A DNA stretch of 64,000 bases from Pseudonocardia autotrophica. Lineage in GTDB: Bacteria; Actinomycetota; Actinomycetes; Mycobacteriales; Pseudonocardiaceae. Within the stretch, counting starts at the first letter, position 1; each line of letters begins with the position of its first letter. Below are positions 10,301-19,797 of the stretch, in pieces. Both the position numbers and the translations under genes were made by a program. The notes under the pieces are model-generated. The model searched no databases, was not told the origin of the DNA, and saw only the letters and a program-made list of their open reading frames with translations. The DNA lies in assembly GCF_003945385.1 (NCBI RefSeq), contig NZ_AP018921.1, forward strand, positions 1 through 64,000, given 5' to 3'.

Positions 10301-11657
10301 AGCGCCGGTGGGGGCGGCGGGGGCGGTGCCGGCACCCGGTGCGAGGACGGGGGGCATCGGTGCGGCGTGTTCTACCGCCATTGACTGCGTCGTGGGTGCC
10401 TCCGGGGTGAGGGCCTCCAGGTTCGGGGGCGCCGGCTCGAAGCGACGGCCACGTGCCGATGCCCCTTCCTCGAGTCGGGCTCGGTACTCGATACGCCCGT
10501 CGGCGGTGATGCGGCCCAGGTCGCCGGTGCGAAAGATCCGCTGCGACGGATTGCCGGGCACATCCAGTGAATCGGCAACGAACGCTGCCTGTGCCAGGTC
10601 GTCACGGTTAACGTAGCCGCGGGCCAGGCCGATCCCGGCGATCCCGATCTCGCCGGTCGCACCGCGCGGTAGCGCGGAGCGCGGATCCTCGAGGTCCAGC
10701 ACGACGACGCTGTAGGTCGGCAACGGAACTCCGAGCGAGGGGGGCCGGCCCGGCTCCAGCTCGGTCCAGGTGGTGGTCACAGTTGCTTCGGGCGGACCGT
10801 AGGTGCCGATCAGCCGACGTCCGGGACGGCGCCAGCGCCTGATGACCTCCGGTGGGCACGACGCGCTCGACAGCACCAGCCGCAGCGCGAGCAGACGCTC
10901 GTCGAGTGCAGCCAGTGTCGCGGCGTCGCTGCGCAGCACCGTCACACATCGCTCACCGAGGAAGCGCCACAAGGCGTCTCCCTGCAGGTTCGACCCGGCC
11001 GGTGGAGCGACCACCGTGGCTCCGGCGACCCACGGCACCCAGGTTTCCTCCACCACCAGGTCCGACGCCCGTGACTGCCCCTGGAACACCCGGTCACCGG
11101 GCACGATGCCATACACCTCGGCTGCCACACGCACGAAGTTGCATACGCTGCTGTGGTCGATCGCCACTCCGTGCGGACGTCCGTCGGTGTCGAAGCTGTA
11201 GACGATGTAGGCGACCGGCCCGCCCGGCACGCCGCGTTCAACGGCCAGCAAGCGTCGTGAACTCTGTTCGGCGATGAAACGCCCGGCGAGGTCGAGCGCG
11301 ACCACGGTCGTCGCCGTCCGCGCATCGAATTCGGGAATCCCGGCCGCGACTGTCGAGGTCGTGAGCACCAACTGCGCGCCTGCATCAGCGATGATGGCGA
11401 CCACGTCATCGCCATCGAGTCGCACGTCCAGTGGAACGTAGGCGGCACCGACCTTGGCCACGGCGAGCATCGCGACACAGAAATCAGCTGAGCCGCCGAG
11501 TAGCAGCGCGACTCTGTCCCCACGGCCGATGTGGTGCAGCCGCAGGTAGCGGGCCAAGCGGTTTGCCTCGTCGTCCAGGTCCAGATACGAGAGGACACCC
11601 TCCGGGGTGTCCACGGCCGAGCGGTCGGCGCAACCGAATCGGACCAACCACTCGCAC
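7361..11657 (-). CDS. Pls/PosA-like nonribosomal peptide synthetase, main part, split by IS256
   Basis: About 1,430 residues remain downstream of an IS256. Order: adenylation domain (residues 1-385), three carrier domains with GADSL serines near 477, 561 and 640, then a membrane region with two left-handed beta-helix (hexapeptide) modules to the end. This tail is typical of Pls/PosA enzymes such as epsilon-polylysine synthetase. The adenylation domain looks damaged: the phosphate loop reads YIVYSFDTDGRPHGV (usual SGSTGxPKG), and after GRIEYRARLEE the sequence enters a proline-rich linker, so the C-terminal subdomain with the A10 Lys is missing. The first readable start is a TTG at 11647. Deleting the IS and one target repeat rejoins the frame to 13098-13301, restoring about 1,497 residues. 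The coupled oxygenase follows. Confidence 0.8.
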
Positions 11658-13097
11658 GGTTACGTCCGCGGAGGTGGTGTACGGGTTCGTCGCTGGTGAG
11701 CGGCGTGGCGTCGTGACGTGAGACGGCCACCGCGTGATCTTTCTCGAGTACCGACCAAGGAACTCCAGGAAGGACCACCACGATGGCCGCACCACACAGT
11801 GTGGACCCTGCCCAGCTTGTCGAGGAGCTCGCCTCGGCGGGTGTGTCGCCGGATCTGTTGCAGACGATGATCGCGACGATGGCGAACGCGTTGATGTCGT
11901 CGCAGGCCGATCAGCAGTGCGGGGCCGGCTATGGCGAGCGCAGCAGCGAGCGGACGAACCAGCGCAACGGCTACCGGGCCCGGGAGTGGGACACCCGAGC
12001 GGGCACGATCGAGTTGGCGGTGCCGAAGCTGCGCCAGGGCTCCTATTTCCCGGACTGGCTGCTGACCCACCGCCGCCGCGCCGAGCAGGCCCTGGTCACC
12101 GTCGTGGCCACGGCCTACCTACTCGGTGTCTCCACCCGGCGGGTGGAGAAGCTGGCCGAACAACTCGGGGTGAAGTCGCTGTCGCGTTCGCAGGTCAGCG
12201 AGATGGCCACGCACCTCGACGGGCAGGTCGCCGCGTTCCGCGAGCGCCCGCTCGACCAGGGCCCGTACACGTTCGTGTGGGTCGACGCGCTCACGGTGAA
12301 GGTCCGCGAAGACGGCCGGGTGGTCAACTTGCACGCGCTGCTCGCGACCGGGGTGAACGCCGACGGGCACCGCGAGATCCTCGGCCTGGATGTGGCCTCC
12401 AGCGAGGACGGAGCGGGCTGGTTGGCGTTCCTGCGCGGTCTGGTCGCCCGCGGCCTGTCCGGGGTCCAGCTCGTCATCTCCGACGCCCATCCCGGCTTGG
12501 TGGCGGCGATCGCCTCGGCGTTGCCGGGTGCGGCGTGGCAGCGGTGTCGCACCCACTACCTGCGTAACCTGCTCTCCCGTGTTCCGAAGTCGGCGCAGCC
12601 GCATGTCGCTACGCAGGTGCGCACGATCTTCGACCAGCCCGACGCCGACGCCGTCACAGCCCAGTACGGACGCGTGGTCGACACTCTCACCGCGCGCTGG
12701 CCCGACGCAGCCAAGCACCTCGACAACGCCCGCGATGAGCTGCTGGCGTTCACCGCATATCCGCGCGAGGTCTGGCGCCAGATCTGGTCGAACAACCCTC
12801 AAGAGCGGCTGAACAAGGAGATCCGCCGTCGCACCGACGTGGTCGGGATCTTCCCCGGCCGCGACTCCCTGATCCGCCTCGTCGGCGCCGTCCTGGCCGA
12901 ACAGAGTGATGAGTGGACCGAGAACCGCCGCTACATGGGCCTCGATCTACTGGCCCGCTCACGCATCCGCATCGTCACCACCGAAGCCGCACCGACCGGC
13001 AGCGAGGCACTCATGACAACCGAGGCAATAACCGCCTAGAATCCCGAACCAAGATCACGCGGAGTCGATCTCATACACCACTCCGCCGGACGTGACC
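11658..13097 (+). mobile_element. IS256-family insertion sequence
   Basis: A 1,440-base element with imperfect terminal repeats: the left end starts GGTTACGTCCGCGGAGG, the reversed right end GGTCACGTCCGGCGGAG. A 7-base direct repeat CTCGCAC lies on both sides (11651-11657 and 13098-13104). It carries one transposase gene and interrupts the peptide synthetase gene on the opposite strand. Confidence 0.9.
11783..13039 (+). CDS. IS256-family transposase
   Basis: A 418-residue DDE transposase of the IS256 (mutator-like) family. The catalytic region is visible as VWVDALTVKVRE (first Asp), VISDAHPGL (second Asp) and the late WSNNPQERLNKEIRRRTDVVGIFP segment with the Glu. The CRTHYLRNLL motif typical of the family is present. 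The length is normal and the frame intact, so the element may be active. Confidence 0.95.
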   Translation: MAAPHSVDPAQLVEELASAGVSPDLLQTMIATMANALMSSQADQQCGAGYGERSSERTNQRNGYRAREWDTRAGTIELAVPKLRQGSYFPDWLLTHRRRAEQALVTVVATAYLLGVSTRRVEKLAEQLGVKSLSRSQVSEMATHLDGQVAAFRERPLDQGPYTFVWVDALTVKVREDGRVVNLHALLATGVNADGHREILGLDVASSEDGAGWLAFLRGLVARGLSGVQLVISDAHPGLVAAIASALPGAAWQRCRTHYLRNLLSRVPKSAQPHVATQVRTIFDQPDADAVTAQYGRVVDTLTARWPDAAKHLDNARDELLAFTAYPREVWRQIWSNNPQERLNKEIRRRTDVVGIFPGRDSLIRLVGAVLAEQSDEWTENRRYMGLDLLARSRIRIVTTEAAPTGSEALMTTEAITA

Positions 13098-13301
13098 CTC
13101 GCACTGCGCCTCAAACAGAGCCTCAAGTCGCTCGGTCGGGTGCGCCCGCCTGCCCTGTGGCTCGTCCTGGTCGATCAGGATCCGTCCGAGTCCAGGGCTG
13201 CCCACTTCCAGCCCGGTGGATCCCGACGTGCCGGGACCGCTTCGCAGGCCCGTCCGAACATCATCGTCGGGTGTCCGAATGAGTTGGTCCCAGCGGGTCA
13301 T
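13098..13301 (-). pseudogene. 5' fragment of the peptide synthetase gene
   Basis: 68 codons from the ATG at 13301, ending HPTERLEALFEAQCE at the IS junction. LEALFEAQ is the usual entry of an adenylation domain. Joined across the excised IS it continues in frame as CEWLVRFGCADRSAVDTPEG, the start of the main fragment. Its ATG overlaps the stop of the upstream ORF at 13298. If translated now it runs into IS sequence. Confidence 0.75.
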
Positions 13302-13717
13302 TGCGCTTCTCCGGTGCTGTCCCGCGGCACCGCGCCATCAGATTGAGCGACCGGACGCCGGATGCACGGCCCGATCCGTACGCTGTGCACGCTGCTGGGC
13401 ATTCCGATCCTCGTGTCCGACTCCACTACGATTCTCGGGCGGCCGGTGATCGGATCGGTGGTCCTCACTCGCTGCCGCAAGATCCCTCCGCTCGGACCGA
13501 CGAGCATGGAAGAGCCGAAACGATCTATGACCGAGCACACTGCGTTAACACTGCTCGCGCGCCCTCGCGAGTCGCATCGATGACGGCCCGGCCGGCTACC
13601 AAGGCGTATGCGGTACCGCGCAAGGGTAGCCAGCGGCCGGGTGATCTCCGCTTGTCTCTCTGTGCGCACGACGAGATCTCCCCCAACAGGCCAGCGCCAC
13701 TTTCCGTGCAGCTTCAC
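13298..13717 (-). CDS. Possible hypothetical protein upstream of the synthetase
   Basis: A 139-codon frame whose TGA overlaps the ATG of the synthetase, which hints at translational coupling. The product is Arg- and Ser-rich, has no recognisable domain and no predicted membrane segment. No other frame here is better. It could equally be leader or promoter DNA with a chance ORF. Confidence 0.25.
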   Translation of the reverse strand: MKLHGKWRWPVGGDLVVRTERQAEITRPLATLARYRIRLGSRPGRHRCDSRGRASSVNAVCSVIDRFGSSMLVGPSGGILRQRVRTTDPITGRPRIVVESDTRIGMPSSVHSVRIGPCIRRPVAQSDGAVPRDSTGEAQ

Positions 13718-14103
13718 GAATAAGTGGCGCCGGACTTGCTTTGCGCTTCCCGCTGCGTCGCGGAGATCACCATTCTACTGTCGGCCGAGCAAGAGGAAGG
13801 TAAAATGATCGCCCGAAAAGACAAGAGGAGGGTTAACGAAAGGCGATCACATTCGGCCAATTGGTCCTGCCGAGTCCAGGCGTGCCCGGCAGACTGCTCG
13901 GCGGAGGCGGCAGATGGCTGTCCGACGTGCTGTCCGACGGACACGCCGCTGCGGCCTCGTCGCCACCCGTGGCCCCGCCTCTTCCGGTCGCCTACCCGTG
14001 CCGTGGGGGCTGCCCGTCGTGTCGCCGACACACCGTCATAGCGCGCGAGCTGCCTCGGCCGCCGTGGTCCCGGGAGCGGCGTCCTGGGCAGGTGCGATGC
14101 GCG
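13718..14103. other. Stretch without a convincing gene
   Basis: The part around 13740-13860 is less GC-rich than its surroundings. A short plus-strand frame starts at the ATG at 13805 after GAGGAAGG, but its product beyond the basic start MIARKDKRRV is not recognisable. I cannot support a gene here. Confidence 0.4.
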
Positions 14104-14140
14104 CGAGGTGGTGCAGCCACTCGGCGGCTGCACCACCTCG
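14104..14140 (-). terminator. Hairpin terminator after copA remnant
   Basis: Perfect 15-base arms CGAGGTGGTGCAGCC and its complement with a 7-base loop. The same type of hairpin (GAGGTGGTGC arms) follows the intact copA at 53170, so the copA scrap kept its terminator. Confidence 0.6.
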
Positions 14141-14155
14141 TCGTGGTGGACCCGA

Positions 14156-14319
14156 TCAGTCCGCGTGTCCTCGGAAGCGGCGCAGTCGCAGGCTGTCGCC
14201 GACGACGAAGACGGAGCTGAACGCCATGACCGCGCCGGCGATCATCGAGTTGAGCAGACCCACCGCGGCCAGGGGGATGGCTACGACGTTGCAGGAAGGG
14301 CTGCCCTTGATCGTGCTCA
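14156..14319 (-). pseudogene. copA 3' remnant, left part
   Basis: Minus-strand coding text closely matches the last codons of the intact copA at 53220 and ends [14 protein letters not shown] before a TGA. An IS5 interrupts it at TCA; homology resumes at 15243 and ends near 15300. Only the C-terminal tail of the ATPase is represented and it is frameshifted in places, so it is non-functional. Confidence 0.8.
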
Positions 14320-15242
14320 GAGTGTGTTTGAGAAGATCAGGTTGCGGGCGTGCAGACGTACTTCTGCTGGCGGGCAGCCGGCTTGCCGCGGACGATGCGG
14401 CGAGTGATGGTGTTGATCGCCGCCCAGCGGATCATGGCCTCGGAGACGGCGGGGTGGCGTTCGTAGTCTCGGGCCAGTCGCCGGTGGGCCGTGAGCCAGG
14501 CCAGGGTCCGCTCGACCACCCACCGACGGGGAAGAACGGCGAATCCACGCTGCTCAGGCGGTTTGCGGACGACCTCGACGGTGCTGCGAAGGATCGTGGT
14601 CGCCCACTCCAGGAGGCGTCCGGCGAACCCGGCGTCGGCGTAGACGAACCGCACGCGGGTGCGCAGGTAGAGGTCGAGCAGGATGGACTTGGCGCCGTCG
14701 CGGTCCTGTACCGACGCCGAGCACACCATGGTCGTCAACAGCAGCCCGAGGGTGTCGGTGACGATGAACCGCTTCCGCCCGTTGATCTTCTTCCCGGCGT
14801 CGTAACCGCGGGTCTCCTGGCCGACGGTGTCGGCGCCCTTGACGCTCTGCGAGTCGATGATCCCTGCGCTGGGCTCGGGGTCGCGGCCTTCGTCGGCGCG
14901 TAGCTGTCGGCGCACGACCGGGAGGATTTGTTCGGTGACCTTCTGCTGTTCCCACCGGTTGAAGTACCAGTAGACGGTCTGCCAGGGCGGGAAGTCCGCT
15001 GGTAGAGCCCGCCACGCACATCCGGCGCGCACGACATAGAGGATCGCGTCGACCACGTCACGTCGCGGGTGCTTCTCCGGCCGCCCACCCGACCCCGCCT
15101 CGGGTAGCAGAGGCTCGATCAGCGCCCACTGCTCGTCGCTGGTGTCCGAGGGGTACCGCCGCTTACGTCGAGCCACCTGTCCACGATGGACCAGTGCGCA
15201 GCCCCAGCGACGCAGACACTCCGACTCTTCTCAAACACGCTC
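14320..15242 (-). mobile_element. IS5-family element, copy 1
   Basis: A 923-base element with terminal repeats GAGYGTGTTTGAGAAGA and a 3-base target duplication TCA (14317-14319, 15243-15245), the TNA type known for part of the IS5 family. Its ends and protein are identical to copy 3 at 41925, which lies in the opposite orientation. Confidence 0.95.
14337..15176 (-). CDS. IS5-family transposase, copy 1
   Basis: A 279-residue DDE transposase. The N-terminal [14 protein letters not shown] and the [21 protein letters not shown] region are typical of IS5 transposases. Catalytic residues are visible in [20 protein letters not shown] and the late [21 protein letters not shown]. It starts at a GTG. 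The frame is intact and the protein is identical to copy 3. Confidence 0.95.
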   Translation of the reverse strand: MARRKRRYPSDTSDEQWALIEPLLPEAGSGGRPEKHPRRDVVDAILYVVRAGCAWRALPADFPPWQTVYWYFNRWEQQKVTEQILPVVRRQLRADEGRDPEPSAGIIDSQSVKGADTVGQETRGYDAGKKINGRKRFIVTDTLGLLLTTMVCSASVQDRDGAKSILLDLYLRTRVRFVYADAGFAGRLLEWATTILRSTVEVVRKPPEQRGFAVLPRRWVVERTLAWLTAHRRLARDYERHPAVSEAMIRWAAINTITRRIVRGKPAARQQKYVCTPAT

Positions 15243-15300
15243 TCAGTCTCCGGCGGGAGAGCCGGACCGCGTCAGCTGCGGCCCGGAGGTCGCCGCGGGC
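15243..15300 (-). pseudogene. copA 3' remnant, right part
   Basis: Continues the copA match on the other side of IS5 copy 1, sharing CCGGCGGGAGAGCCGGACC with 53400-53418. Homology stops near 15300, just before the promoter of the cytochrome c operon. Confidence 0.7.
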
Positions 15301-15358
15301 CATCGTAGGTCGTCGCAGACCCGGGTCCGATCCCCGGCGTGTTGACCGATGAGCTAGC

Positions 15359-15375
15359 TTCTACGGAGCGTAGGA
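15359..15375. promoter_or_regulatory. BlaI-type operator B
   Basis: TTCTACGGAGCGTAGGA contains a perfect CTACG-N3-CGTAG palindrome. It ends 30 bases before the GTG of the TlpA-like gene, downstream of a possible TTGACC -35 element at 15342, and would block transcription of the cytochrome c operon. Confidence 0.65.
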
Positions 15376-15404
15376 GTTCGGACTGCGGAGGGAAGGAGGT
15401 CGAG

Positions 15405-16067
15405 GTGGCGGCGTACCGCAGATTTTCCCACCAGCGCGGCGTGGTGAGCACGCACGGGCGCCAGGTGCGCCCCGCTCTTGCAGCGATCGCGGCCATGGCG
15501 GTTCTGCTGTCGACCGGCTGCGGAGTTGGCCGGGACGCGGCCGGGTCGGGGCCGGGACAGGAGTTTCAGTTCGTGGCACCCGGCGGACAGACGCGGATCG
15601 CCTACGACCCGCCAGAGAGCCGTCAGCGGATCACCGACCTACGCGGCGAGAGCCTGATGAACCCGGGGACCGAAGTCGGTATCGCGGACTTCCCCGGCAA
15701 GATCCGCGTGCTCAATATCTGGGGTTCGTGGTGTGGCCCGTGCCGGGTGGAGGCGCCCGAGCTGCAGGCGGTGCAGGACGCCACGCGTGGCGATGCCGTC
15801 GTGCTCGGCATCGATGTTCGCGACGACCGGCAGGCTGCGCTGGACTTCAAAACCGACCGTGGGCTGACCTACGACTCGATCTATGACTTCTCGGGCCGCA
15901 GCCTGGCACGGCTCGACGGGTATCCGCGCAACGTGGTGCCCTCGACAATCGTGCTGGACCGCGAGGCTCGGGTGGCGGCGGTGTTCCTGACCCCGGTGTC
16001 GAGCTCGGACTTGCTGCCGCTGATCGCCAAGCTGACCGACGAAGCGGGGACAGGCCGTGAACGCTGA
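15405..16067 (+). CDS. TlpA/ResA-like thiol-disulfide lipoprotein
   Basis: A membrane-tethered thioredoxin-fold protein of about 220 residues, likely keeping apocytochrome c or copper-enzyme thiols reduced. The GTG at 15405 follows GGAAGGAGG with 5 bases spacing. An N-terminal signal with lipobox STGC precedes the thioredoxin domain with NIWGSWCGPCRVEAPEL (CxxC) and the cis-Pro region VVPSTIVLD. It is the first gene of tlpA-like/ccdA/resB/ccsB, the usual System II order in actinobacteria. A BlaI-type operator lies just upstream. Confidence 0.9.
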   Translation: MAAYRRFSHQRGVVSTHGRQVRPALAAIAAMAVLLSTGCGVGRDAAGSGPGQEFQFVAPGGQTRIAYDPPESRQRITDLRGESLMNPGTEVGIADFPGKIRVLNIWGSWCGPCRVEAPELQAVQDATRGDAVVLGIDVRDDRQAALDFKTDRGLTYDSIYDFSGRSLARLDGYPRNVVPSTIVLDREARVAAVFLTPVSSSDLLPLIAKLTDEAGTGRER

Positions 16068-16106
16068 ATCTCGACCGCTCCCGCGCGCTGGTGGAGCGCG
16101 TGACTG

Positions 16107-17018
16107 ATGGGCGCGACCACAACTCTCGCGATGTCGGGGCCGTTGGTACTCGCGGCCCTGGTCTCGGTGGCGGCGGGGCTGGTGAGCTTCGCGTCGCCGT
16201 GCGTCGTGCCGCTGGTTCCCGGCTATCTCGCCTATCTGGCCGGGTTGGTGGGCGCGCAATCACCGCCGGTGACCTCGGCCGAGGCTCGTGCCCGCGCAGC
16301 CGCCCGGCGCACAGGTACCGACGCCGAGGCCGTACTGGCGCTCGCCGACCCGGGCGCTCCCCGCGCCGCTGCCGGCAACCCGACCGGGCCGGCGGCGGAG
16401 GACACGGCGGGCTCGCCTAGAACACGGCCCGTCGACGGCCGCTGGCGTGTTGTCGGCGCGGTCGCACTGTTCATCGCGGGCTTCACCACCGTGTTCACCA
16501 TCGTCATGGTCGGTGTGGTCTGGCTGTCCGATGTACTGATCGACAACGAGGCCGTGCTGCAGCGCATCGGCGGCGTCGTGATGATCGTGATGGGGCTGGC
16601 GTTCGCCGGGCTGATCCCGGCGCTGCAGCGCGAGTACCGCGCGCACTGGGCGCCACGGGCCGGGCTGGCCGGTGCGCCGCTGCTCGGTGCGGTGTTCGGG
16701 CTCGGCTGGGTGCCCTGCATCGGCCCGACCCTGGCCGGGGTCGTTGCCGTCGCCGCCGGGACCGGGGGCGGCTCGTTGCGCGGGATCGTCCTGATCCTCG
16801 CTTACTGTGCCGGGCTGGGGATCCCGTTCGTGCTCATCGCGCTCGGTGCCACCCGCGCCGTTGGTGCGCTGGGTTGGCTGCGCCGGCACACCAGGGCGGT
16901 CCAGGTCGTCGGGGGCGTGCTGCTGGTCACAGTCGGTGTGCTGCTGGTGTCCGGGTTGTGGGCACAGTGGCTGGTGAAGTTGCAGGTCTCGATCGCCGGG
17001 TTCACCCCGCCCATCTAG
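16107..17018 (+). CDS. ccdA: Cytochrome c biogenesis protein CcdA
   Basis: A 303-residue polytopic protein that carries electrons from cytoplasmic thioredoxin across the membrane to the TlpA-like partner. The two redox cysteines lie in FASPCVVPLVPGY (TM1) and GWVPCIGPTL (TM4). Compared with the usual CcdA of about 240 residues it has an Ala-, Arg- and Pro-rich insert of about 60 residues between the first two helices. The next gene, resB, follows immediately after its stop, consistent with one transcript. Confidence 0.92.
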   Translation: MGATTTLAMSGPLVLAALVSVAAGLVSFASPCVVPLVPGYLAYLAGLVGAQSPPVTSAEARARAAARRTGTDAEAVLALADPGAPRAAAGNPTGPAAEDTAGSPRTRPVDGRWRVVGAVALFIAGFTTVFTIVMVGVVWLSDVLIDNEAVLQRIGGVVMIVMGLAFAGLIPALQREYRAHWAPRAGLAGAPLLGAVFGLGWVPCIGPTLAGVVAVAAGTGGGSLRGIVLILAYCAGLGIPFVLIALGATRAVGALGWLRRHTRAVQVVGGVLLVTVGVLLVSGLWAQWLVKLQVSIAGFTPPI

Positions 17019-18665
17019 ATGAGCTCACCACCTACCGCACCCCCGACGACGCCGCAGACCAGCTCCGGCGGCGAGCCCCCGTCGCGCCTCGGGCCCTTCC
17101 GGGCCGGGGCGGCCCTGTTGCGCAACACCTGGCGCGGCCTGACGAGCATGCGCACCGCGCTGGTGCTGCTGTTCCTGCTCGCCGTCGCCGCGCTGCCGGG
17201 CGCTCTGTTCCCGCAGCGCTCACTCAACGCGTTCCTCGTCGACGACTTCTACGCCGACTACCCCACCGCGGCGCCGATCGTCGAGGCACTGGGCGGATTC
17301 GAGGTGTTCGCCAGCCCGTGGTTCGCCGCGATCTACCTGCTGCTGATGATCTCGCTGGTGGGGTGCGTGCTGCCCCGCTCGCGGGAGTACTGGCGCGGGG
17401 TGCGCCAGCCACCCGTCGCGATACCGCGGAACCTGTCTCGGCTGCCGCACCACGCTTCGGGCGCCTCGGTCGAGGCTCCCGAAGCGGTGCTCGGGCGCGC
17501 CCGCACACTCCTGCGTGGCTGGCGAACAGTCGAACGCAGCGAGGCCGACGGTAGCCGGACGGTGTCCGCCGAGAAGGGCTACCTGCGTGAGACCGGCAAC
17601 CTGGTCTTTCACCTGAGCCTGATCGGGATCCTGCTCGGTCTGGCCGGCGGCAAGATGTACGGCTACGAGGGCGACGTGATCATCCGCGCGGACGGCACCG
17701 AGTTCTGCAACTCCTCCGTCCTCGGCTACGACACGTTCCGGGCCGGGCTGCGCGTCGACGGCACTGACCTCAACCAGTTCTGCGTGCGGGTCGACCGTTT
17801 CAACGGCAGCTGGCTGCCGAACGGCCAACCGGCCACCTTCGGCGCGGACGTCGCCTACCAGACCGGAGAAGACCTCCGCAACGGCAGAACCAGCTGGCGC
17901 CCGACCGACATCTCGATCAACCAGCCGCTGCGCACCGACGGCGACCGCATCTACCTCACCGGCTACGGCTACGCGCCGGAATTCACCGTCACCTGGCCGG
18001 ACGGGCAGAGCCGAACCGGGGAGATCCAGTGGCGCCCGGTCGACCTGAGCGGCACCCAGCTCTCCGAGGGCGCGACCAAGTTCGAGCGCCCCGGCGTCAC
18101 CGACCCGGAAGCCCGGCGCACTACCCAGCTCGCGGTGACCGGCACCTTCGCCCCGACCGGGGCGATCGACCAGCAGGGCCGCCTGGCCTCGGTACACCCC
18201 GACCTGCGCGCACCGACCGCCGACGTCAACGTGCTGCTCGGTGATCTCGGCATCGACGACGGTCGCGGCCAGTCGATCTTCGCCGTGGACCAGCAGAAGA
18301 TCGACGACGGTGAGCTGCACTCGGTCGCGCAGGACCGGCTCGGGATCGGGGACACCGTGCGGCTGCCGGATGGCACCGTCGTCCGGTTCGATGGCGTCAC
18401 CCCGTGGGTGAACCTGCAGGTCGGCTACGACCCGGGGCAGGTCTGGGTGCTCGTGTTCTCGATGTTGATGGTGGGCGGTCTGTCTCTGTCGCTGTTGATC
18501 AAGCGGCGCCGCTTCTGGGTGCGCGTGCAGGCCACCGACGGTGACGCCACGGGCAGCCGGGTCGAGCTCGGCGGCCTGGCTCGCACCGACCGAGCGGGCT
18601 ACGGCGAGGAGTTCGACCGGCTCTCGGCCGAGCTGCTCGCACCGACGCAGAACAAGGACGGTTGA
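17019..18665 (+). CDS. resB: ResB/Ccs1 cytochrome c biogenesis protein
   Basis: A 548-residue System II cytochrome c synthetase subunit. It has N-terminal helices around TALVLLFLLAVAALPGALFPQ and YLLLMISLVGCVLPR, a third around LVFHLSLIGILLGLAGG, a large extracytoplasmic domain, and a final helix QVWVLVFSMLMVGGLSLSLL. This is the normal ResB topology. It pairs with CcsB, two bases downstream, to deliver heme and attach it to CxxCH apocytochromes. No apocytochrome gene is seen in the window. Confidence 0.92.
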   Translation: MSSPPTAPPTTPQTSSGGEPPSRLGPFRAGAALLRNTWRGLTSMRTALVLLFLLAVAALPGALFPQRSLNAFLVDDFYADYPTAAPIVEALGGFEVFASPWFAAIYLLLMISLVGCVLPRSREYWRGVRQPPVAIPRNLSRLPHHASGASVEAPEAVLGRARTLLRGWRTVERSEADGSRTVSAEKGYLRETGNLVFHLSLIGILLGLAGGKMYGYEGDVIIRADGTEFCNSSVLGYDTFRAGLRVDGTDLNQFCVRVDRFNGSWLPNGQPATFGADVAYQTGEDLRNGRTSWRPTDISINQPLRTDGDRIYLTGYGYAPEFTVTWPDGQSRTGEIQWRPVDLSGTQLSEGATKFERPGVTDPEARRTTQLAVTGTFAPTGAIDQQGRLASVHPDLRAPTADVNVLLGDLGIDDGRGQSIFAVDQQKIDDGELHSVAQDRLGIGDTVRLPDGTVVRFDGVTPWVNLQVGYDPGQVWVLVFSMLMVGGLSLSLLIKRRRFWVRVQATDGDATGSRVELGGLARTDRAGYGEEFDRLSAELLAPTQNKDG

Positions 18666-18666
18666 C

Positions 18667-19656
18667 ATGCTCGTGGACCCGATCACCGCGATGTGGAGTG
18701 ACCGCCTGTTCCAGGCGACGCTCGTCGTGCTGCTACTGGCGATGGTATTCACATCGCTGGAGTACGCGTCGCGCCGGATCGCCCGCAGCAGGCGCACGTC
18801 GGAAGCACCTGTGGCGGTCGGCGCTTCTGCGGCGGAGGCCGGCGGGGCGACTGAGGTCGCGGTCGTCGAGCCGTCCCCAGCGGGCCTCACGCCCGACGGC
18901 GGCAAACCGGGCCGGGCCCGCGTCGACCGCTACGGCCGCATCGGCGTTTCGTTGATGATCCTCGCGGTGCTGCTGCACCTCGGGTCGATCGTACTGCGCG
19001 GCCTCGCGGCCTACCGCTGGCCGCTCGGCAACATGTACGAGTTCGTCTCGGCGCTGTGCATGTTGGCCGTCGCCGCGTGGCTGGTGCTGGTCTACCGGCA
19101 TCCCGCGATCCGTCCGGCCGGGGTGTTCGTGCTGACGCCGGTCGTGCTGCTGATGTTCCTCGCGGGGACGGTGCTCTATCTCGACGCTGCGCCCGTGGTG
19201 CCAGCGTTGCAGTCGTACTGGATCATCATCCACGTCACCACGATCACGCTGGCCTCCGGCATGCTGCTGGTATCCGGCGTCGCGAGCCTGCTGTTCATAG
19301 TGAAGCGCAGCGAAAAGCCCGCCGTGCTGGCCACGAAGCTGCCGTCGGCCGAGACGCTCGACCGGCTCGCCTACCGGGTGACGGTACTCGCCTTCCCGCT
19401 CTACACCTTCGCCATCATCGCCGGCGCCGCGTGGGCCGAGGCCGCCTGGGGTCGGTTCTGGGGCTGGGACCCCAAGGAAGTCGTGTCCTTTGTCGCCTGG
19501 GTACTCTACGCCGCCTATCTGCACGCCCGCGCCACGGCCGGGTGGCGGACCGCGCGCGCAGCCTGGATCAACACCGCGGGCTTCGCCACGATCGTGTTCA
19601 ACCTGTTCTTCATCAACATGGTGGTCGCCGGGCTGCACTCCTATGCAGGAGTGTGA
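18667..19656 (+). CDS. ccsB: CcsA/CcsB heme-handling cytochrome c biogenesis protein
   Basis: A 329-residue membrane protein of the heme-handling family. The WWD signature is visible as WGRFWGWDPKEVVSFVAW, with flanking histidines in LHLGSIVLRG and at the end in VAGLHSYAGV. The ATG at 18667 follows the resB stop directly; a longer in-frame extension inside resB is rejected. A polar linker of about 60 residues lies after the first helix. It is the last gene of the operon. Confidence 0.92.
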   Translation: MLVDPITAMWSDRLFQATLVVLLLAMVFTSLEYASRRIARSRRTSEAPVAVGASAAEAGGATEVAVVEPSPAGLTPDGGKPGRARVDRYGRIGVSLMILAVLLHLGSIVLRGLAAYRWPLGNMYEFVSALCMLAVAAWLVLVYRHPAIRPAGVFVLTPVVLLMFLAGTVLYLDAAPVVPALQSYWIIIHVTTITLASGMLLVSGVASLLFIVKRSEKPAVLATKLPSAETLDRLAYRVTVLAFPLYTFAIIAGAAWAEAAWGRFWGWDPKEVVSFVAWVLYAAYLHARATAGWRTARAAWINTAGFATIVFNLFFINMVVAGLHSYAGV

Positions 19657-19797
19657 GCGACTATCGGGCGAAGATTCACACCTCAAGCTGCACCGCAAGC
19701 CACGTCCTCGTCCGGTGCTGGATGGGCTCTCCGCGAGGCGGGCCAATCCCGCCGCCTGGTCGGCCAGGACCGGAGTGACGACCGCGAACTCACTCGG

